DNA of 64,000 bases, taken from NCBI RefSeq assembly GCF_029227915.1, contig NC_079884.1, positions 28,770,001-28,834,000 of the forward strand, given 5' to 3'. Shown here in pieces: positions 1 through 12,507 of the stretch (the first letter of the stretch is position 1; each line of letters begins with the position of its first letter). The notes below the pieces were generated by a model. That model saw nothing but the letters and a program-made list of their open reading frames with translations. It was not told the DNA's origin and searched no databases. The position numbers were made by a program, and so were the translations under genes. Source of the DNA: Hydractinia symbiolongicarpus (taxonomy: Eukaryota > Cnidaria > Hydrozoa > Anthoathecata > Hydractiniidae).

Positions 1-1474
1 TACACTGGGCGCTGTGGTAGCGCTTTATTTAAAGAATAAGAAAAATAAGTCATTTTTTACTGTGGGACCAATCCTAGCCGTTAGTTCGCGTTGAAGAGAT
101 AGAGACAGTTTCAACAATTACATTTCATTGATTGTCTAACGGTGTCAATCTGTTTGAGTTACAACGTTTGAGTCACATATTCGTACCAACATGTATTTAG
201 CGATAGTATTCGGATATTATTAGGTTGCATCGCCTTTAACAGTGAAACGCTTGACTGTGGGACTTAATTGAACTGATTCTGGACTGTGACCTTATAAATG
301 TGATAAATGAGCCCATTGGACTCCAAGGAACAACATTTTTCTTAAGTCGACATGATTGCTGGAATTGAGCGAGTACACTAGGCCCTGTGGTAGCGCTTTA
401 TTTAAAAATGCAGATAAATGAATCATTTTTTACTGTGGGACCAATCCTAGCCGCTAGTTCGCGCTGAAGAAATACAGACAGTTTCAAAAACTACATTTCA
501 TTGACTTTCTAACGGGGTCAATCCGTTTGAGTTACAACGGTTGCGTCACATATTCGTACCAACATGTATTTAGTGATTTTCTTCCGATATTACTAAGTTG
601 TATTGCTTTTAACAGTGAAACGATTGACTGTGGGATTTAATTGAACTGATTCTGGAATGTGACCTTATAAATGTGATAAATGAGCCAATTGGTCTCCAAC
701 GAATTACATTCTTCTTAATTTGACATGATTGCTGGAATTCAGGGATTATATTAGCCTCGGTGGTAGCGTTTTATTTAAAAATTTAGATAAATAAGTCTTT
801 CCTTACTGTGGGACCAATCCTGGCCTTAGCACGCGCTGAATAAATAGAACAGTTACAAACACTACATTTCATTTACTTTCTAGCGGTATAAATCCGTTTG
901 AGTTACAACGGTTGCGTCACATTTTCGTACCAACATGTATTTAGCGATTGTATTCGGATATTACTAGGTTGCATCGCTTTTAACAGTGAAACGTTTGACT
1001 GTGGGACTTAATTGAACTGATTTTGGACTTTGAACTTATAAATGTGATAAATGAGGCAGTTTGACTACAAGAAATAACATTCTTCTTAACTTGACATGAT
1101 TGCTGGAACTCAGCGATTACACTGGGCACTGTGGTAGTGCTTTATTAAAAAATTAAGATAAACAAGTCATTTTTTACTGTGGGACCAATCCTAGCCGTTA
1201 GCTCGCGCTGAAGAAATAGAGACTGTTTCATAAACTACATTTCATTTACTTTCTAACGGTGTCAATCCGTTTGAGTTACAACGGTTGCGTCACATATTCG
1301 TACCAACATGTATTTAGTGATTTTCTTCCGATATTACTAAGTTGTATTGCTTTTGACAGTGAATTGATTGACTGTGGGAATTAATAGAACTGATTCTGGA
1401 CTGTGACCTTATAAATGCGATAAATGAGCCAATTGGTCTCCAAGGAATAACATTTTTCTTAATTTGTCATGATT
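1..1474 (+). repeat. Leading monomers, individually diverged
   Basis: Heptamers lie at 61, 434, 807 and 1178, so spacing is 371-373. Subtypes run A/B chimera, A, B, A. These copies differ from each other and from the following dimer block at scattered sites (for example CCTGGCCTTAGCACG near 820 lacks two bases), so they have not shared its recent amplification. No other sequence is present in this stretch. Confidence 0.85.
61..433 (+). repeat. In-register A-to-B chimeric monomer
   Basis: The first complete monomer starts with A sites (CCTAGCCGTTAGTTCGCG) and switches to B sites (TTTAGCGATAGTATTCGG, TAGGTTGCATC) without any change in length. The switch falls in the stretch shared by both subtypes around AACGGT...ACATG. 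It shows gene-conversion-like or equal exchange between subtypes rather than slippage. Confidence 0.75.
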
Positions 1475-4458
1475 GGCGGAATTCATCGATTACATTAGGC
1501 TCTGTGGTAGCGCTTTATTTAAAAATTTAGATAAACAAGTCTTTTCTTACTGTGGGACCAATCCTGGCCGTTAGAACGCGCTGAATAAATAGGAACAGTT
1601 CCAAAGACTACATTTCATTGACTTTCCAGCGGTATAAGTTCGTTTGAGTTACAACGGTTCTGTCACATGTTCGTACCAACATGAAGTTAGCGACAGTTTT
1701 CAGATATTACTAGGTTGTATAGCTTTTAACAGTGAAAGGCTTGACTCTGGGACTTAACTGAGCTGATTTTGGACTTTGACCTTGTAAATATGATAAATGA
1801 GCCAGTTTGACTACAAGAAATAACATTCTTCTAAACTTGACATGATTGCTGGAACTCAGCGCTTACACTGGGCACTGTGGTAGCGCTTTATTAAAAAATT
1901 AAGATAAACAAGTCATTTTTTACTGTTGGACCAATCCTAGCCGTTAGCTCGCGCTGAAGAAATAGAGACAGTTTCAAAAACTACATTTCATTTACTTTCT
2001 AACGGTATCTATCCGTTTGGGTTACAACGGTTGCGTCACATATTCGTACCAACATGTACTTAGTGATTTTCTTCCGATATTACTAAGTTGTATTGCATTT
2101 AACAGTGAATTGATTGACTGTGGGAATTAATAGAACGGATTCTGGACTGTGACCTTATAAATGTGATAAATGAGCCAATTGATCTCCAAGGAATAACATT
2201 TTTCTTAATTTGTCATGATTGGCGGAATTCATCGATTACATTAGGCTCTGTGGTAGCGCTTTATTTAAAAATTTAGATAAACAAGTCTTTTCTTACTGTG
2301 GGACCAATCCTGGCCGTTAGAACGCGCTGAATAAATAGGAACAGTTCCAAAGACTACATTTCATTGACTTTCCAGCGGTATAAGTTCGTTTGAGTTACAA
2401 CGGTTCTGTCACATGTTCGTACCAACATGAAGTTAGCGACAGTTTTCAGATATTACTAGGTTGTATAGCTTTTAACAGTGAAAGGCTTGACTCTGGGACT
2501 TAACTGAGCTGATTTTGGACTTTGACCTTGTGAATATGATGAATGAGCAAGTTTGACTACAAGAAATAACATTCTTCTAAACTTGACATGATTGCTGGAA
2601 CTCAGCGCTTACACTGGGCACTGTGGTAGCGCTTTATTAAAAAATTAAGATAAACAAGTCATTTTTTACTGTTGGACCAATCCTAGCCGTTAGCTCGCGC
2701 TGAAGAAATAGAGACAGTTTCAAAAACTACATTTCATTTACTTTCTAACGGTATCTATCCGTTTGGGTTACAACGGTTGCGTCACATATTCGTACCAACA
2801 TGTACTTAGTGATTTTCTTCCGATATTACTAAGTTGTATTGCATTTAACAGTGAATTGATTGACTGTGGGAATTAATAGAACGGATTCTGGACTGTGACC
2901 TTATAAATGTGATAAATGAGCCAATTGATCTCCAAGGAATAACATTTTTCTTAATTTGTCATGATTGGCGGAATTCATCGATTACATTAGGCTCTGTGGT
3001 AGCGCTTTATTTAAAAATTTAGATAAACAAGTCTTTTCTTACTGTGGGACCAATCCTGGCCGTTAGAACGCGCTGAATAAATAGGAACAGTTCCAAAGAC
3101 TACATTTCATTGACTTTCCAGCGGTATAAGTTCGTTTGAGTTACAACGGTTCTGTCACATGTTCGTACCAACATGAAGTTAGCGACAGTTTTCAGATATT
3201 ACTAGGTTGTATAGCTTTTAACAGTGAAAGGCTTGACTCTGGGACTTAACTGAGCTGATTTTGGACTTTGACCTTGTAAATATGATGAATGAGCAAGTTT
3301 GACTACAAGAAATAACATTCTTCTAAACTTGACATGATTGCTGGAACTCAGCGCTTACACTGGGCACTGTGGTAGCGCTTTATTAAAAAATTAAGATAAA
3401 CAAGTCATTTTTTACTGTTGGACCAATCCTACCCGTTAGCTCGCGCTGAAGAAATAGAGACAGTTTCAAAAACTACATTTCATTTACTTTCTAACGGTAT
3501 CTATCCGTTTGGGTTACAACGGTTGCGTCACATATTCGTACCAACATGTACTTAGTGATTTTCTTCCGATATTACTAAGTTGTATTGCATTTAACAGTGA
3601 ATTGATTGACTGTGGGAATTAATAGAACGGATTCTGGACTGTGACCTTATAAATGTGATAAATGAGCCAATTGATCTCCAAGGAATAACATTTTTCTTAA
3701 TTTGTCATGATTGGCGGAATTCATCGATTACATTAGGCTCTGTGGTAGCGCTTTATTTAAAAATTTAGATAAACAAGTCTTTTCTTACTGTGGGACCAAT
3801 CCTGGCCGTTAGAACGCGCTGAATAAATAGGAACAGTTCCAAAGACTACATTTCATTGACTTTCCAGCGGTATAAGTTCGTTTGAGTTACAACGGTTCTG
3901 TCACATGTTCGTACCAACATGAAGTTAGCGACAGTTTTCAGATATTACTAGGTTGTATAGCTTTTAACAGTGAAAGGCTTGACTCTGGGACTTAACTGAG
4001 CTGATTTTGGACATTGACCTTGTAAATATGATGAATGAGCCAGTTTGACTACAAGAAATAACATTCTTCTAAACTTGACATGATTGCTGGAACTCAGCGC
4101 TTACACTGGGCACTGTGGTAGCGCTTTATTAAAAAATTAAGATAAACAAGTCATTTTTTACTGTTGGACCAATCCTAGCCGTTAGCTCGCGCTGAAAAAT
4201 AGAGACAGTTTCAAAAACTACATTTCATTTACTTTCTAACGGTATCTATCCGTTTGGGTTACAACGGTTGCGTCACATATTCGTACCAACATGCATTTAG
4301 TGATTTTCTTCCGACATTACTAAGTTGTATTGCATTTAACAGTGAATTGATTGAATGTGGGAATTAATAGAACTGATTCTGGACTGTGACCTTATAAATG
4401 TGATAAATGAGCCAATTGATCTCCAAGGAATAACATTCTTCTTAATTTGTCATTATTG
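1475..4458 (+). repeat. 746-bp dimeric HOR, four copies
   Basis: The rare marker GGCGGAATTCATCG occurs at 1475, 2221, 2967 and 3713, exactly 746 apart. Heptamers (TGTGGGA in B, TGTTGGA in the later A copies) fall at 1551, 1924, 2297, 2670, 3043, 3416, 3789 and 4162, each 373 apart. Each unit is one A plus one B monomer. Copies 2 and 3 are almost identical; copy 4 drifts (GCTGAAAAATAG near 4194 has lost two bases and gained none, and the marker changes to GCCGG at 4457). The block is a clean local A-B homogenisation. Confidence 0.93.
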
Positions 4459-4801
4459 CCGGAATTCATCGATTACATTAGGCTCTGAGGTAGCGCTTTA
4501 TTTAAAAATTTAGATAAATAAGTCTTTTCTTACTGTGGGACCAATCCTGGCCGTTAGCACGCGCTGAATAAATAGGAACAGTTCCAAAGACTACATTTCA
4601 TTGACTTTCTAGCGGTATAAATCCGTTTGAGTTACAACGATTCCGTCACATATTCGTACCAACATGTATTTAGCGATAGTATTCGGATATTACTAGGTTG
4701 CATCGCTTTTAACAGTGAAACGCTTGACTGTGGGACTTAATTGAACTGATTTTGGACTTTGACCTTATAAATGTGATAAATGAGCCGGTTTGACTACAAG
4801 A

Positions 4802-4822
4802 AATAACACGCGCTGAATAAAT
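4802..4822 (+). repeat. Junction J2, first instance (124-bp deletion)
   Basis: The tail of a B monomer reads through AATAACA and jumps straight to CGCGCTGAATAAATAGG of another B monomer. Heptamer spacing across it is 622 (4534 to 5156) instead of 746, a loss of 124 bp. AATAACA and the TTAGCA that normally precedes CGCGCTG share a TARCA word at the join. This instance differs from the later five: it is followed by CTGAAACTCAGCAATTACACC rather than a TTTCTTGAACTC variant. Confidence 0.88.
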
Positions 4823-5980
4823 AGGATCTGTTCCAAACACTACATTTCATTGACTTTCCAGCGGCATAAATCCGTTTGAGTTACAACGGTTGCGTCACAT
4901 ATTCGTACCAAGATGTATTTATCGATAGTATTCGGATATTACTAGGTTGCACCGTTTTTAACAGTGACACGATTGACTGTGGGACTTAATTGAACTGATT
5001 CTGGACTGTGACCTTATAAATGTGATAAATGAGCCCATTGGACTCCAAGGAATAACATTCTTCTTAATTTGACATGATTGCTGAAACTCAGCAATTACAC
5101 CGGGCGCTGCGGTAGCGCTTTATTAAAAAATTAAGATAAATAAGTCATTTTCTACTGTGGGACCAATCCTAGCCGTTAGTTCGCGTTAAAGAAATAGAGA
5201 CAGTTTCAAAAACTACATTTCATTTATTTTCTAACGGTGTCAATCCGTTTGAGTTACAACGGTTGCGTCACATATTCGTACCAACATGTATTTAGTGATT
5301 TTTTTCCGATATTACTAAGTTGTATTGCTTTTAACAGTGAAACGATTGATTGTGGGAATTAATTGATCTGATTCTGGAATGTGACCTTACAAATGTGATA
5401 AATGAGCCAATTGGTCTCCAAGTAATAACATTCTTCTTAATTTGACATGATTGCTGGAATTCAACGATTAAATTAGGCACTGTGGTAGCGCTTTATTAAA
5501 AAATTAAGATAAGCAAGTCATTTTTTACTGTGGGACCAATCCTAGCCGTTAGCTACCGCTGAAGAAATAGAGACTGTTTCAAAAACTACATTTCATTTAC
5601 TTTCTAACGGTGTCAATCCGTTTGAGTTACAACGGTTGCGTCACATATTCGTACCAACATGTATTTAGTGATTTTCTTCCGATATTACTAAGTTGTATTG
5701 CATTTAACAGTGAATTGATTGAATGTGGGAATTAATAGAACTGATTCTGGACTGTGACCTTATAAATGTGATAAATGAGCCAATTGATCTCCAAGGAATA
5801 ACATTCTTCTTAATTTGTCATTATTGCCGGAATTCATCGATTACATTAGGCTCTATGGTAGCGCTTTATTTAAAAATTTAGATAAATAAGTCTTTTCTTA
5901 CTGTGGGACCATCCTGGCCGTTAGCACGCGCTGACTAAATAGGAACAGTTCCAAAGACTACATTTCATTGACTTTCTAGC
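4823..5980 (+). repeat. Lead-in monomers before the 2075-bp HOR
   Basis: Remainder of the J2 B monomer, then A monomers starting at 5156 and 5529, then a B monomer at 5902 with one A missing in GGACCATCC. Two A monomers side by side break strict A-B alternation. The 5529 monomer carries the TTAGCTACCGCTG variant that is characteristic of the second A in the following HOR, so this stretch is probably a worn edge of that HOR. Confidence 0.8.
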
Positions 5981-5994
5981 GGTATAGCCGTTAG
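5981..5994 (+). repeat. Junction J1 instance 1
   Basis: B start (…TAGCGGTATA) joined to A start (GCCGTTAGTTCG). Next J1 is 816 bp downstream. The upstream heptamer is 79 bp away because this B copy lacks one base. Confidence 0.9.
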
Positions 5995-6796
5995 TTCGCG
6001 CTGACGAAATAGAGACAGTTTCAAAAACTACATTTCATTTATTTTCTAACGGTGTCAATCCGTTTGAGTTACAACGGTTGCGTCACATATTCGTACCAAC
6101 ATGTATTTAGTGATTTTTTTCCGATATTACTAAGTTGTATTGCTTTTAACAGTGAAACGATTGATTGTGGGAATTAATTGATCTGATTCTGGAATGTGAC
6201 CTTACAAATGTGATAAATGAGCCAATTGGTCTCCAAGTAATAACATTCTTCTTAATTTGACATGATTGCTGGAATTCAACGATTAAATTAGGCACTGTGG
6301 TAGCGCTTTATTAAAAAATTAAGATAAGCAAGTCATTTTTTACTGTGGGACCAATCCTAGCCGTTAGCTACCGCTGAAGAAATAGAGACTGTTTCAAAAA
6401 CTACATTTCATTTACTTTCTAACGGTGTCAATCCGTTTGAGTTACAACGGTTGCGTCACATATTCGTACCAACATGTATTTAGTGATTTTCTTCCGATAT
6501 TACTAAGTTGTATTGCATTTAACAGTGAATTGATTGAATGTGGGAATTAATAGAACTGATTCTGGACTGTGACCTTATAAATGTGATAAATGAGCCAATT
6601 GATCTCCAAGGAATAACATTCTTCTTAATTTGTCATTATTGCCGGAATTCATCGATTACATTAGGCTCTATGGTAGCGCTTTATTTAAAAATTTAGATAA
6701 ATAAGTCTTTTCTTACTGTGGGACCAATCCTGGCCGTTAGCACGCGCTGACTAAATAGGAACAGTTCCAAAGACTACATTTCATTGACTTTCTAGC

Positions 6797-6810
6797 GGTA
6801 TAGCCGTTAG
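6797..6810 (+). repeat. Junction J1 instance 2
   Basis: Heptamers flank it at 6717 and 7160, a spacing of 443 rather than 373, so this join adds 70 bp net. Next J1 is 816 bp away. Confidence 0.9.
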
Positions 6811-7612
6811 TTCGCGCTGACGAAATAGAGACAGTTTCAAAAACTACATTTCATTTATTTTCTAACGGTGTCAATCCGTTTGAGTTACAACGGTTGCGTC
6901 ACATATTCGTACCAACATGTATTTAGTGATTTTTTTCCGATATTACTAAGTTGTATTGCTTTTAACAGTGAAACGATTGATTGTGGGAATTAATTGATCT
7001 GATTCTGGAATGTGACCTTACAAATGTGATAAATGAGACAATTGGTGTCCAAGTAATAACATTCTTCTTAATTTGACATGATTGCTGGAATTCAACGATT
7101 AAATTAGGCACTGTGGTAGCGCTTTATTAAAAAATTAAGATAAGCAAGTCATTTTTAACTGTGGGACCAATCCTAGCCGTTAGCTACCGCTGAAGAAATA
7201 GAGACTGTTTCAAAAACTACATTTCATTTACTTTCTAACGGTGTCAATCCGTTTGAGTTACAACGGTTGCGTCACATATTCGTACCAACATGTATTTAGT
7301 GATTTTCTTCCGATATTACTAAGTTGTATTGCATTTAACAGTGAATTGATTGAATGTGGGAATTAATAGAACTGATTCTGGACTGTGACCTTATAAATGT
7401 GATAAATGAGCCAATTGATCTCCAAGGAATAACATTCTTCTTAATTTGTCATTATTGCCGGAATTCATCGATTACATTAGGCTCTGTGGTAGCGCTTTAT
7501 TTAAAAATTTAGATAAATAAGTCTTTTCTTACTGTGGGACCAATCCTGGCCGTTAGCACGCGCTGAATAAATAGGAACAGTTCCAAAGACTACATTTCAT
7601 TGACTTTCTAGC

Positions 7613-7626
7613 GGTATAGCCGTTAG
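7613..7626 (+). repeat. Junction J1 instance 3
   Basis: The A side here has CGCGTTGAAGAAATAG rather than CGCGCTGACGAAATAG. Next J1 is only 443 bp away, so a single A monomer separates them. Confidence 0.9.
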
Positions 7627-8055
7627 TTCGCGTTGAAGAAATAGAGACAGTTTCAAAAACTACATTTCATTGATTTTCTAAGGGTATCAAACCGTTTGAG
7701 TTACAACGGTTGCGTCACATATTCGTACCAACATGTACTTAGTGATTTTCTTTCGATATTACTAAGTTGCATTGCATTTAACAGTGAATTGATTGACTGT
7801 GGGAATTAATAGAACGGATTCTGGACTGTGACCTTATGAATGTGATAAATGAGCCAATTGATCTCCAAGGAATAACATTCTTCTTAATTTGTCATTATTG
7901 CCGGAATTCATCGATTACATTAGGCTCTGTGGTAGCGCTTTAATTAAAAATTTAGATAAATAAGTCTTTTCTTACTGTGGGACCAATCCTGGCCGTTAGC
8001 ACGCGCTGAATAAATAGGAACAGTTCCAAAGACTACATTTCATTGACTTTCTAGC

Positions 8056-8069
8056 GGTATAGCCGTTAG
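8056..8069 (+). repeat. Junction J1 instance 4
   Basis: Equivalent of instance 1 in the second 2075-bp copy; next J1 at +816. Confidence 0.9.
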
Positions 8070-8871
8070 TTCGCGCTGACGAAATAGAGACAGTTTCAAA
8101 AACTACATTTCATTTATTTTCTAACGGTGTCAATCCGTTTGAGTTACAACGGTTGCGTCACATATTCGTACCAACATGTATTTAGTGATTTTTTTCCGAT
8201 ATTACTAAGTTGTATTGCTTTTAACAGTGAAACGATTGATTGTGGGAATTAATTGATCTGATTCTGGAATGTGACCTTACAAATGTGATAAATGAGCCAA
8301 TTGGTCTCCAAGTAATAACATTCTTCTTAATTTGACATGATTGCTGGAATTCAACGATTAAATTAGGCACTGTGGTAGCGCTTTATTAAAAAATTAAGAT
8401 AAGCAAGTCATTTTTTACTGTGGGACCAATCCTAGCCGTTAGCTACCGCTGAAGAAATAGAGACTGTTTCAAAAACTACATTTCATTTACTTTCTAACGG
8501 TGTCAATCCGTTTGAGTTACAACGGTTGCGTCACATATTCGTACCAACATGTATTTAGTGATTTTCTTCCGATATTACTAAGTTGTATTGCATTTAACAG
8601 TGAATTGATTGAATGTGGGAATTAATAGAACTGATTCTGGACTGTGACCTTATAAATGTGATAAATGAGCCAATTGATCTCCAAGGAATAACATTCTTCT
8701 TAATTTGTCATTATTGCCGGAATTCATCGATTACATTAGGCTCTATGGTAGCGCTTTATTTAAAAATTTAGATAAATAAGTCTTTTCTTACTGTGGGACC
8801 AATCCTGGCCGTTAGCACGCGCTGACTAAATAGGAACAGTTCCAAAGACTACATTTCATTGACTTTCTAGC

Positions 8872-8885
8872 GGTATAGCCGTTAG
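8872..8885 (+). repeat. Junction J1 instance 5
   Basis: Equivalent of instance 2, offset 2075; the B part keeps the CGCGCTGACTAAATAGG variant. Confidence 0.9.
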
Positions 8886-9687
8886 TTCGCGCTGACGAAA
8901 TAGAGACAGTTTCAAAAACTACATTTCATTTATTTTCTAACGGTGTCAATCCGTTTGAGTTACAACGGTTGCGTCACATATTCGTACCAACATGTATTTA
9001 GTGATTTTTTTCCGATATTACTAAGTTGTATTGCTTTTAACAGTGAAACGATTGATTGTGGGAATTAATTGATCTGATTCTGGAATGTGACCTTACAAAT
9101 GTGATAAATGAGACAATTGGTGTCCAAGTAATAACATTCTTCTTAATTTGACATGATTGCTGGAATTCAACGATTAAATTAGGCACTGTGGTAGCGCTTT
9201 ATTAAAAAATTAAGATAAGCAAGTCATTTTTAACTGTGGGACCAATCCTAGCCGTTAGCTACCGCTGAAGAAATAGAGACTGTTTCAAAAACTACATTTC
9301 ATTTACTTTCTAACGGTGTCAATCCGTTTGAGTTACAACGGTTGCGTCACATATTCGTACCAACATGTATTTAGTGATTTTCTTCCGATATTACTAAGTT
9401 GTATTGCATTTAACAGTGAATTGATTGAATGTGGGAATTAATAGAACTGATTCTGGACTGTGACCTTATAAATGTGATAAATGAGCCAATTGATCTCCAA
9501 GGAATAACATTCTTCTTAATTTGTCATTATTGCCGGAATTCATCGATTACATTAGGCTCTGTGGTAGCGCTTTATTTAAAAATTTAGATAAATAAGTCTT
9601 TTCTTACTGTGGGACCAATCCTGGCCGTTAGCACGCGCTGAATAAATAGGAACAGTTCCAAAGACTACATTTCATTGACTTTCTAGC

Positions 9688-9701
9688 GGTATAGCCGTTA
9701 G
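9688..9701 (+). repeat. Junction J1 instance 6
   Basis: Equivalent of instance 3, offset 2075; 443 bp later an uncut B monomer resumes at 10131 instead of another J1. Confidence 0.9.
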
Positions 9702-10318
9702 TTCGCGTTGAAGAAATAGAGACAGTTTCAAAAACTACATTTCATTGATTTTCTAAGGGTATCAAACCGTTTGAGTTACAACGGTTGCGTCACATATTCG
9801 TACCAACATGTACTTAGTGATTTTCTTCCGATATTACTAAGTTGCATTGCATTTAACAGTGAATTGATTGACTGTGGGAATTAATAGAACGGATTCTGGA
9901 CTGTGACCTTATGAATGTGATAAATGAGCCAATTGATCTCCAAGGAATAACATTCTTCTTAATTTGTCATTATTGCCGGAATTCATCGATTACATTAGGC
10001 TCTGTGGTAGCGCTTTAATTAAAAATTTAGATAAATAAGTCTTTTCTTACTGTGGGACCAATCCTGGCCGTTAGCACGCGCTGAATAAATAGGAACAGTT
10101 CCAAAGACTACATTTCATTGACTTTCTAGCTGTATAAATCCGTTTGAGTTACAACGGTTGCGTCACATATTCGTACCAACATGTATTTAGCGATAGTATT
10201 CGGATATTACTAGGTTGCATCGCTTTTAACAGTGAAACGCTTGAATGTGGGACTTAATTGAACTGATTTTGGACTTTAACCTTATAAATGTGATAAATGA
10301 GCCGGTTGGACAACAAGA

Positions 10319-10340
10319 AATAACACGCGCTGAATAAATA
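10319..10340 (+). repeat. Junction J2 instance 2
   Basis: B tail AATAACA fused to B start CGCGCTGAATAAATAGG. The upstream tail has a private GGTTGGACAACAAG instead of GGTTTGACTACAAG. Confidence 0.88.
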
Positions 10341-11313
10341 GGATCTGTTCCAAAGACTACATTTCATTGACTTTCTAGCGGCATAAATCCGTTTGAGTTA
10401 CAACGGTTGCGTCACATATTCGTACCAACATGTATTTAGCGATAGTATTCGGATATTACTAGGTTGCATCGCTTTTAACTGTGAAACGTTTGACTGTGGG
10501 ACTTAATTGAACTGATTGTGGAATTTGACATTATAAATGTGATAAATGAGCCAATTTGACTACAAGAACTAACATTCTTCTTAATTTGACATGATTTCTT
10601 GAACTCAGCGATTACACTGGGCGCCGTGGAAGCGTTTTATTAAAAAATTAAGATAAATAAGTCATTTTTTACTGTGGGACCAATCCTAGCCGTTAGCTAC
10701 CGCTGAAGAAATAGAGACTGTTTCAAAAACTACATTTCATTTACTTTCTAACGGTGTCAATCCGTTTGAGTTACAACGGTTGCGTCACATATTCGTACCA
10801 ACATGTATTTAGTGATTTTTTTCCGATATTACTAAGTTGTATTGCATTTAACAGTGAATTGATTGAATGTGGGAATTAATAGAACTGATTCTGGACTGTG
10901 ACCTTATAAATGTGATAAATGAGCCAATTGATCTCCAAGGAATAACATTCTTCTTAATTTGTCATTATTGCCGGAATTCATCGATTACATTAGGCTCTGT
11001 GGTAGCGCTTTATTTAAAAATTTAGATAAATAAGTCTTTTCTTACTGTGGGACCAATCCTGGCCGTTAGCACGTGCTGAATAAATAGGAACAGTTCCAAA
11101 GACTACATTTCATTGACTTTCTAGCGGTATAAATCCGCTTGAGTTACAACGGTTGCGTCACATATTCGTACCAACATGTATTTAGCGATAGTATTCGGAT
11201 ATTACTAGGTTGCATCGCTTTTAACAGTGAAACGCTTGACTGTGGGATTTAATTGAACTGATTTTGGACTTTGACCTTATAAACGTGATAAATGAGCCGG
11301 TTTGACTACAAGA

Positions 11314-11335
11314 AATAACACGCGCTGAATAAATA
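11314..11335 (+). repeat. Junction J2 instance 3
   Basis: Same join, 995 bp after instance 2; the B monomer just upstream has GCACGTGCTG and AAACGTGATAAATG variants. Confidence 0.88.
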
Positions 11336-12493
11336 GGATCTGTTCCAAAGACTACATTTCATTGACTTTCTAGCGGCATAAATCCGTTTGGGTTACAACG
11401 GTTGCGTCACATATTCGTACCAACATGTATTTAGCGATAGTATTCGGATATTACTAGGTTGCATCGCCTTTAACTGTGAAACGTTTGACTGTGGGACTTA
11501 ATTGAACTGATCGTGGAATTTGACATTATAAATGTGATAAATGAGCCAATTTGACTACAAGAACTAACATTCTTCTTAATTTGACATGATTTCTTGAACT
11601 CAGCGATTACACTGGGCGCCGTGGAAGCGTTTTATTAAAAAATTAAGATAAATAAGTCATTTTTTACTGTGGGACCAATCCTAGCCGTTAGTTCGCGCTG
11701 ACGAAATAGACACAGTTTCAAAAACTACATTTCATTTATTTTCTAACGGTGTCAATCCGTTTGAGTTACAACGGTTGCGTCACATATTCGTACCAACATG
11801 TATTTAGTGATTTTTTTCCGATATTACTAAGTTGTATTGCTTTTAACAGTGAAACGATTGATTGTGGGAATTAATTGATCTGATTCTGGAATGTGACCTT
11901 ACAAATGTGATAAATGAGCCAATTGGTCTCCAAGTAATAACATTCTTCTTAATTTGACATGATTGCTGGAATTCAACGATTAAATTAGGCACTGTGGTAG
12001 CGCTTTATTAAAGAATTAAGATAAGCAAGTCATTTTTTACTGTGGGACCAATCCTAGCCGTTAGCTACCGCTGAAGAAATAGAGACTGTTTCAAAAACTA
12101 CATTTCATTTACTTTCTAACGGTGTCAATCCGTTTGAATTACAACGGTTGCGTCACATATTCGTACCAACATGTATTTAGTGATTTTCTTCCGATATTAC
12201 TAAGTTGTATTGCATTTAACAGTGAATTAATTGAATGTGGGAATTAATAGAACTGATTCTGGACTGTGACCTTATAAATGTGATAAATGAGCCAATTGGT
12301 CTCCAAGGAATAACATTTTTCTTAATTTGTCATGATTGCCGGAATTCATCAATTACATTAGGCTCTGTGGTAGCGCTTTAATTAAAAATTTAGATAAATA
12401 AGTCTTTTCTTACTGTGGGACCAATCCTGGCCGTTAGCACGCGCTGAATAAATAGGAACAGTTCCAAAGACTACATTTCATTGACTTTCTAGC

Positions 12494-12507
12494 GGTATAG
12501 CCGTTAG
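12494..12507 (+). repeat. Junction J1 instance 7
   Basis: Followed by an A monomer with the private CGTACCATCATG variant, seen again near 15301, 17736 and 19226, which ties these modules together. Next J1 is 815 bp away. Confidence 0.88.

Larger units (their letters stand above)
5981..8055 (+). repeat. 2075-bp HOR, copy 1
   Basis: Delimited by J1 chimeric junctions (a B start ending in GGTATA fused to GCCGTTAG of an A start). Internal J1 positions give steps of 816, 816 and 443 bp. An 816-bp step is two A monomers plus a B monomer cut at about 80 bp; the 443-bp step is one A plus the cut B. The marker GAGACAATTGGTGTCC at 7035 recurs exactly 2075 bp later at 9110. Confidence 0.92.
8056..10130 (+). 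repeat. 2075-bp HOR, copy 2
   Basis: Repeats copy 1 with the same 816-816-443 pattern of J1 junctions (8056, 8872, 9688) and shared private variants, for example the GAGACAATTGGTGTCC marker and TTAACTGTGGG at 9230 matching 7155. It ends where a complete B monomer resumes (TAGCTGTATAAATCC at 10127). Few differences separate the copies by eye (CTTTCGATATT near 7749 versus CTTCCGATATT), so the duplication is recent. Confidence 0.92.

Noticed and set aside
4800-4830. Mobile element insertion at the irregular monomers
   Set aside because: The irregular lengths are fully explained by joins between satellite sequences. No terminal repeats, target-site duplications or foreign sequence appear.
5990-6040. 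Hammerhead ribozyme core (CTGACGA and CTGAAGA resemble CUGANGA)
   Set aside because: Some satellites encode hammerheads, but no stem followed by GAAA and a UH cleavage site is visible at a suitable distance on either strand. The word also varies freely (CTGAATA in B monomers).
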